64,000 nucleotides of DNA, taken from positions 38,693,274 through 38,757,273 of the forward strand of contig CM046833.1 in assembly GCA_025618425.1 (NCBI GenBank), written 5' to 3'. The DNA comes from Heliocidaris tuberculata (lineage: Eukaryota; Echinodermata; Echinoidea; Camarodonta; Echinometridae). The translations under genes were made by a program, and so were the position numbers. The notes under the pieces are model-generated. The model worked only from the letters and a program-made list of their open reading frames with translations. It made no database searches and was not told the DNA's origin. The number at the start of each line of letters is the position of its first letter. The first letter of the stretch is position 1. Of the stretch, positions 57,161 through 64,000 are shown one piece after another.

Positions 57161-57560
57161 TACCAAAAAGTGTGTTGCATTCTCAACCATGCGCGCGCGC
57201 GTATCACTTTCCCTCTGCGATTCCCTCCATAGAACCCTGTACATTAATCATGAAAAACGTAAATTTCAACTTTTAGAAATACTTATATCTTTTTCACTTT
57301 TTAACAATTTAATTCAGTTAAAAAGGAATATGAATATTGAAGAAACAAAGAAGCTGCTGAGCATAAAAATGTAATCATCTCATATTATGTAGAATTCTGG
57401 CCAATTTTGTTTGAAAACGGCCTTTTTATGTTGCCTCACAAAAACGTAGAACACCCAAATTACACGTGTTTCTATGGGGAAAGTAATCGACTCGCAGTGA
57501 CAAGGTAATTTTGTTCATTGGTTAGCAGTGCTGTTAATGGTGGGAATTAACCAGTTAAAA
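57161..57560. repeat. inverted repeat Y, left arm (400 bp)
   Basis: Reverse complement of 58176-58572 with few differences. Both arms read the same chance 61-codon frame (MRARVSLSLCDSLHRTLYIN...). Confidence 0.88.
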
Positions 57561-58077
57561 GATTTCTTAAAAGAGTAAGAGTTCTAGGTTTGACCCTGGG
57601 GGGGGGGGGCACTCACGTATATTGGTGGTACGGGAAAGTGCCGCTTTGATGACCCCCTTTTTCAGACCCCGATTTCCGTTCTCTAGATACTCAGTTCGCT
57701 CAGAAGCCGCTCAGCTCCGCTCTGAAGACCCCCCTAAACATATCAGTTCGCATGCGGCCGGGAGCGTGGCGGAGGCAGTGGTCGCTCGACCTGGTCTCGC
57801 GCCCTAGGCCCTTTCGTCGCGCGAGACTTGAAAACTGCTCCAGCTAGCTAGCTACTAGCGCTACACGGCGCGGGCGCGGCCCCCGGCGCGGCCCGTCCCG
57901 AGATCCTGCGATAGCGAAGGTGTACCGCCGATAAAGCGAGGTTAGTTTACATAGTTCCCTAGACCCTGTTTTTCACTTTGCCCAATAGATCATAGTTCCC
58001 AAGACGTATTTTACACCTTGAAGTCAGTTCCTTAGACCCCCTTTTCGGGGATTCGTGAGGCACACCCTCGTCAAAAT

Positions 58078-58163
58078 ACAGAGATCAGTGGCGCGCACGT
58101 GTCATTCTGATGACATTCAGGCTACGCGCAGATGCAACAAATTGCGCGAAACTTATTGACATG
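58078..58163. repeat. inverted repeat X, right arm
   Basis: Partner of 56940-57025. It lies just before arm Y here, so order is X-Y and X'-Y', not mirrored as in a simple hairpin. Confidence 0.85.
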
Positions 58164-58175
58164 TTTTAAGAAACA

Positions 58176-58572
58176 TTTTAACTGGTTAATTCCCACCATT
58201 AACAGAACTGCTAACCTATTAACAAAATTACCTTGTCACTGCGAGTCGATTACTTTCCCCATAGAAACACGTGTAATTTGGGTGTTCTACGTTTTTGTGA
58301 GGCAACATAAAAAGGCCGTTTTCAAACAAAATTGGCCAGAATTCTACATATGAGATGATTACATTTTTATGCTCAGCAGCTTCTTTGTTTCTTCAATATT
58401 CATATTCCTTTTTAACTGAATTAAATTGTTAAATAGTGAAAAAGATATAAGTATTTCTAAAAGTTGAAATTTACGTTTTTCATGATTAATGTACAGGGTT
58501 CTATGGAGGGAATCGCAGAGGGAAAGTGATACGCGCGCGCGCATGGTTGAGAATGCAACACACTTTTTGGTA
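58176..58572. repeat. inverted repeat Y, right arm
   Basis: Partner of 57161-57560. The intervening sequence (57590-58076) begins with poly-G and is GC-rich, with CGGCGCGGGCGCGG. Confidence 0.88.
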
Positions 58573-59039
58573 TGTTTAATCAGTTCAGTAGCTCTATTGT
58601 ACATGAGTAGGCTTGTATCATGATCCTGAGACTTGTACAGAGTCTATGAATGTGGTATCGGGGGAAGGTCGCTTAACCCTCGGCAGTTCGGGCAGTTCGG
58701 TCAACTTCGTATGATCTAATTTTATGGCCTTCAGTCCGATGCAAAAACACACATGGGATCCCAATTGCTAGTCCCTTTAAAGGGCCCGGAAAGTCGCCAA
58801 TCGTGATGTTTTGGAGTCTGGCCCGGCTCGGGTAATATCAGGAATCTCCGTACATCTTCGGTAAACGAGCACGCAATTGCAGTGATACGCATTCGACCGA
58901 AGAAAGACGAACTGAACAACCCAACTGACAAACTACCCCACCCTCGACGGCAATTTTGTTCGCTGCTCCAAGATTAATGTTATGCACGGCCTTGCAATAG
59001 GGGCAAGCGATTGAAACTGAAAGTACATGGATATATCGA

Positions 59040-59112
59040 GCGGTGGCTCCGGGGATCGAACCCGCATGTATTCGCAGTCAAGTACAGTGTTTAAACCACT
59101 CCACTAAGTACC
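59040..59112 (-). repeat. tRNA-like sequence (SINE head or tRNA pseudogene)
   Basis: On the minus strand, TTAGTGGAGTGGTTTAAAC resembles the A box and GGTTCGATCCC is a perfect B box, about 35 bases apart. No paired acceptor stem is evident. Confidence 0.55.
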
Positions 59113-60600
59113 TCTCCTAGAGCTCCTCTCGGCTCACTTTGACCATCATTTGAACTAGAAGAGGTCAACAAACTTCTCCTTCTATGATCTGAGTAGATTT
59201 TTCCTCTTTCTTTCAGAACAACATTTCCCTTTGACTTGTTGCATGCAGCCAGCTGTAAAAGTGGTCGAGCGCCATCTTGCGTTAAAAACATTATAATTCC
59301 TGTCTTCTCTCACGATTTATTTTTTAACAAAAATCATACGTCTAGCTTATAGGGCTATATAGAGCCAGGCTACATACCTTCTGAGACTTTGGAAACTCTA
59401 AATATTTGGTCAACTGTCTGGCACCTCCTATTCAGGCAATATAATGAGTCCCTTTGTAAGTGGCAGAGTCAGGATCATCGGGGGGGGGGGGGGGGGGGAG
59501 GGTCTGAGAATTGTGATTGCTTGATAATTTTAGGAACTGGACATGGTATATAGCCCCCTGCCCCCTCCTCCTCCACAACATATCACCTTGCGGTGAAATT
59601 ATGAACCCTATTTCTAGGCACGGTAATTATTTCAAAGGACATTGCTGGACCAATTTCATGTGGGGGGGGGGGGTCGCCCCCCTCCCCATAGAGATAAAAG
59701 TGAAATGAAAATTTTCGAAGAAAGAAAGAAAGGGGAAAACAAGAAAAAAAGAAGGAATGGGCTCAAAATTGGCGACAGATCTTTTACATTGTTTTCCAAC
59801 AAGCAAGCAAGCTGGCAAAAAATATAAAATACAAATAAATAAATAATAATAATAATAATGACATAAATAAAAGGAATAGCTATAGCTAAATAGATCGATA
59901 ACTAAGTTGAATAAGTTTATCAATTATTTGTGGGATTTGTCGACAACCTATGACAAATCCATAATTTGTTGACATAATTTTTTTTAAGGGGGGGGGGGTG
60001 ATTTTGAATATGTTTAACACCCTCTTTCCGCCCCAGCTTGACGATCAGTTTGAACTAGAAGAAGTCAATTACTAACTTCTATTAAATGCGAAGTGCAACT
60101 TGATGGGGCACATGCGAGTAATTCATGCATAATGGACGGCTATAAGCATGCAGGGCCTCTCTCTTCCATCTCCCTGGTATAAAGATGATGTAATGGTACC
60201 TGATCCCAAATATTCATATGAAATTGAATACTTGTCGGTTGTAAATCTATTCAAGAGGACTGGTGATTGGAAGTCACATTCTTTCATATTTCACCCCTAT
60301 TAGATGCCTTGCTGTATATTAAAGGAATTATTTTATCTGCAGTGCATTTCCACTGTTCCCAGCAGTGAAAAGTCGCAGTTCGTGATTAGCCTTGTTTCAG
60401 CCTTCACACTGTTTGTTGTAGCCAAAATAATGTACCTGATTTTGTAGTACCATCAGTAATGTTGCTACTCAGTCAGTTAAAAACAATTTTTTTTTGTCGA
60501 GAGATTATCAAAATATGAATTTTTGATGCGCTTCAATTTAACATGCGTTTCCACGGGGGCTTGATTTACTCACGAGACTGTGGCCTGATCTGATGGGGCC

Positions 60601-60640
60601 AGCTGTAAAAGTGGTCGAGCGCCATCTTATGTTAATACAT
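60601..60640. repeat. solitary 'gtggtcgagcgccatctta' terminus
   Basis: Copy of the right end of the composite at 59255-59294 (GCTGTAAAAGTGGTCGAGCG). Confidence 0.7.
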
Positions 60641-62201
60641 TATAACTCGCTACCCTTGGATAATATGAATCTTCAATCTGAGTTTGCATTTAAAGCAGCT
60701 GTCAAGAGAATGCTGCTTTCCCAATGTACTGTTTAATTCATGAATGTATTTTCAACTCATTATTCTTACTTCCTGCATATCAATGCATATTCACGTACGT
60801 ACTTTGTAATCGCATGTGCAGCCATCTGTAACTCTTTATCCCCATTCCTTCTTTTCTCTCTCTCTCTTTCTTTCCTTCTCTCTTCAGTCTCTATCCACCT
60901 TTCTCCCTTTCTTCTTCCTGTTCTGCATCACCAGGACCCCCCCCCCCCCTTAGTAAGATTGTATTTAATTGTAAGGGCTCACAAGGCGTCAAGCTTCTGC
61001 TTATCTTGGAGTCCAAGTTCTGTTAGAAATAAGTTTCTGTGATCATACATGTAAACTGTATACTATGTACTTGCACTTCTATTCAGAACTGAATAAATGA
61101 ATGAATGTATAATATCAGTTATAACACACATACATTGCCTCATAACTTGCAGCCATATGGTTAGAGAAATTGCAATGCTGAATTGTGACCCTTTCCCCAA
61201 CTCTTCATTATTTTACTCTTGTCATCCCCAATCTCTCTTCTTTTCTATGACCAAAAAAAAAAAAATCTCTTTCAGTAATTTTTCTCTCATTTCCTTCACC
61301 AGTTTCACTCCTAACAATTTTACATTTGGAAATTAAATAAAACAATATACATCTATCTCAGGTATCTTTGAAAGGCATATTTTATTATATTGGAGAATGA
61401 ATAGTGAATACATATCCATGACGGGTAACAAGGTACAAAAAATCAAGGCAGCTATTCTCTTTGGCAAAAATGTTCCAAACTGAAGTCACAAACTTGTTAG
61501 TTATCAAAATATTACCATCACTATTTGATTTCAAAGTCTACGGAAGTACGTGTATCAAGTAGAGTAAATGATATAAGGAACTAGAGGCGAACAGGAATGA
61601 AATATGGAAAAGGTTCGACATTTGGTCTTGGAAAGAACAAAAAAAAAAGAAGAAAAAAAAAAGAAGAAATAAATAAACAATGGAAGATCCAGAGGAAGAA
61701 GTCACACAATCTGAGAACCTTTTCTATTTTTTAAATTTTAATTTCTTATAGCTATAGATTTCAAAGCGGTTATTTTGGTTCTGAAACATAATTATGATAA
61801 CCCCCCCCCCCTTTTTTTCGCTTATTTTCTTTTGGAGAAATACTTGTACCCTCCCCTGGTCAATCCTGCATCAGTCCCCAAAGGAAAAGAGTTTTTCATC
61901 ATAACGTGCGAAAAGAATTTAGTCAGAAGACTTTTCCAATGGTTACCCTTATTCACTCTGTTTTGCCGCACCAAAAACTAGCACTTATACATGTAAGTAA
62001 GGAAATCATATACATTGATCATGTGTGGAAATACATGTCTGCATAGGAAAGCATATACTGCACATGGCAAAAATACACTGTCAAAATGTGTCAAAATACA
62101 TGTAGTACAAAAGTTCATTTACCGTAATGGCTGTAATATATAAGCTAAATAACATGATATATGTGAAAATGTACAAATTTACAGGTTAAAAATGCTCTAT
62201 A
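60641..62201. other. stretch without recognisable gene
   Basis: AT-rich, with a pyrimidine tract at 60850-60930 and A-rich runs near 61640. No exon-like frame seen. Confidence 0.5.
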
Positions 62202-62379
62202 CAGTTAACTCTGTATAAGCCCAATCTGTTGGGACTGCAAAATACAGTTTGACTTATACAAAAAAATTTGAGTTAGGAAATTCAAATACAATACACATGT
62301 TGCATAGTTTGCTTTTAAAAATTTATTCGACTTAGCAAAAATTCAACTTATGCAACTATGAGTTATGCAGAGTTAACTG
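62202..62379. mobile_element. pogo-like MITE, divergent copy
   Basis: Ends CAGTTAACTCTGTATAAGCC and, inverted, CAGTTAACTCTGCATAACTC, with TA on each side. Confidence 0.75.
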
Positions 62380-62461
62380 TATTCCCAAAGTAACAGATAC
62401 GTATAGATAGTCTGCAAGCACAGAAAATCATTGTGTCTTGAGAGAAGCCTAACCCAGGCTC

Positions 62462-62660
62462 TGACTAGTTGGTCTAGCGGTAACGTCTACGGGCAGCTCT
62501 TTTCATTCGCCTACAATGAACCAACTCTGATCGGACCCGGGTTCAAATTTCAGTCACGTCTTTCGGATGGTGACGTTTAATGTCCATGCCAGACGTAAAT
62601 AATCATATTTGACCGATATACGTGTGTAAAAACCCAATCACACCGACACACAATACACAC
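62462..62660 (+). mobile_element. tRNA-derived SINE
   Basis: A box TGGTCTAGCGGTAACG and B box GGGTTCAAATTT, followed by CGTCTTTCGGATGGTGACGT, a phrase seen downstream of the tRNA part in many metazoan SINEs. Confidence 0.6.
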
Positions 62661-64000
62661 ACAGTTGTGTCAATTTACATATATGTGTTGGAACAGCTAT
62701 AGTACAGGGCCTATGGTAGTCTTGTGGTTAGACCCTGTTAGAATTTCAACTGACAATGGTTTGTTCCTGCAAACTAACATAGAGCTACATAATTAATTCA
62801 CTCATGAATACAGCAATAAAAATGTATGTGATAACAATGTTCAAATTAATTCTGTGCATTTCAAATTTCACTGATGTTGTATAATGTACGAACAAAAAAC
62901 TGATCATACGAAAATAAATGTATTATTTCAAATGGTACATAAATGTAGTCTCTTTAGAAATCACATTATTGTAAGTTCATGTTTAAACACAATCATAGAC
63001 TTATTAACTAAATGCACTGATAGTAGTTTTATTCATTATTTTTTTTTTCATATTCACTTGAAACTTTTTTCTAAATGAATTAACTACAAGATTACTAGAG
63101 AGAGAGAGAGAAAAAAAAAAAAACACCTTCAACATTTTCCCTACGATCATACCCTTTTCACTGAGACATTCTACAACACTGCCTATTTCTATCTGACAGA
63201 GAATTAGACAGCCATGTGTAATCTCAAATGAATTCATATTTAAGAAAAAATAAGGCTTTTCCATTTTTATAAAGGTCAGCTCATCAGAAGCAATCCATTT
63301 TTGACAAAATTTTCCACAGAATATATATATCACACAATACAGACAGATACAATGTGGAATCAAATCTACCCAAATATATAACTATGGCAGATTCTAAATA
63401 ACTAATAAAATGCTACACATATATATATATATACGACAATATTTCACATATCTTTTTACATCTAGGATAATCATAATAACAATGTATTTTCATTTCATAT
63501 AAAGGTGGAATGGCCATCATTTATGGCTTTTTCATAAAAGTGGTTGAAAACATAAAAATTTATTCTCTAGAAAAGAAGAGAATATTGTCTGCCGCACTGA
63601 GGTGAAGACACTTAAAATTGCATTCACTAGAAATGGACTACACACATAAAGAAAGCATTAATGTTGGCATGATGAATCTATACTGAATTATCAGATACAG
63701 GAGTATATGCAGGGTGAAATTTCAAAGAATAATGATCTGAAATGAATTCTAATCATGCATTCTCGCAAACAGGCTTGGTAGGATGTTGTAAATATACTTG
63801 CCTATCGCGAGGAGGGCAAAATGACTGTGTTTACCCATAGCAGCAGTGTCTTCTTTTAGTGATGTTTTTGCATTTGTGTTTTATCCAGAAGGCTAGGAAT
63901 TACACATTATACATAAGCAGAGGGAGCAAAAATCACAAAAAATTTGAGTCTCTTTCTCATACAGTACCTTGTTCCATTAACGAATAAGAGCAATTTAATT
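62661..64000. other. stretch without recognisable gene
   Basis: AT-rich, with short AG and AT runs (63100-63122, 63420-63434). Could be 3' UTR or intron of a gene to the right, but nothing shows it. Confidence 0.4.

Larger units (their letters stand above)
55978..59294. mobile_element. 3.3-kb composite foldback region with 'aagatggcgctcgacc' ends
   Basis: The left end has ACGCAAGATGGCGCTCGACC and ACTTTTAC; the right end is its reverse complement at 59255-59294. A further terminus lies at 60601-60640 and a palindromic pair at about 56424-56450. No coding frame of note. Confidence 0.6.

Noticed and set aside
57189..57374. 61-codon ORF repeated identically at 58359-58604 on the other strand
   Set aside because: Identity is explained by the inverted arms. 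No coding bias or family is recognised.
59040..59112. functional tRNA gene
   Set aside because: The A and B boxes are present, but no paired acceptor stem or clear anticodon arm could be drawn; kept only as tRNA-like.

Overview
This is metazoan nuclear DNA, very probably from an echinoderm and most likely a sea urchin. The clues are a DEATH-NACHT immune receptor led by a 2A-like (NPGP) peptide, a type known from sea urchin NLR families; an intronless H2A.X gene with the histone 3' stem-loop; and dense DNA-transposon and foldback repeats with long poly-G/poly-C runs. It is not prokaryotic: the coding parts are small exons with GT/AG borders and matching phases, separated by repeat-filled introns.

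Layout. (1) 456-2180, minus: two exons of a P2X7-intracellular-domain (P2XR_C-like) protein joined by a phase-matched intron, with an in-frame TGA in exon 2, and a second, broken first-exon copy inside the intron. (2) 5272-13551, minus: a five-exon NLR gene. Exon 1 encodes an EWRxRIGxF-type leader with a hydrophobic segment, exon 2 ends in SGDIEMNPGP, exon 3 is a DEATH-like domain, exon 4 a NACHT ATPase with a one-base frameshift before the P-loop, and exon 5 an LRR-like exon. All phases agree. (3) 13552-28890: no gene recognised; layered mobile elements, several with target-site duplications, including a 711-bp near-perfect foldback and a 922-bp foldback. A CpG-rich block with an E2F-like site lies at 20.76-21.26 kb. 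(4) 28894-44936, plus: complete CHK1 checkpoint kinase in 12 coding exons (468 residues) with the C-terminal KA1-like motifs. (5) 44937-53406: 3' flank and repeats. (6) 53454-53864, minus: H2A.X with TATA and CCAAT boxes, stem-loop and histone downstream element. (7) 53979-64000: mobile elements, foldbacks and tRNA-derived sequences; no protein gene recognised.

Functional links. CHK1 and H2A.X both belong to the ATM/ATR DNA-damage response, but they are about 8.5 kb apart on opposite strands and nothing shows co-regulation. The NLR is the most unusual gene: the exon phases predict one polypeptide that a 2A-like recoding site would split into a roughly 197-residue leader and a DEATH-NACHT body, with an internal ATG offering the short leader form. 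The second unusual signal is in CHK1: the beginnings of exons 4, 5 and 11 each have degenerate partial copies just upstream, and the last-exon stop region is the first unit of a degenerate array in the 3' UTR.
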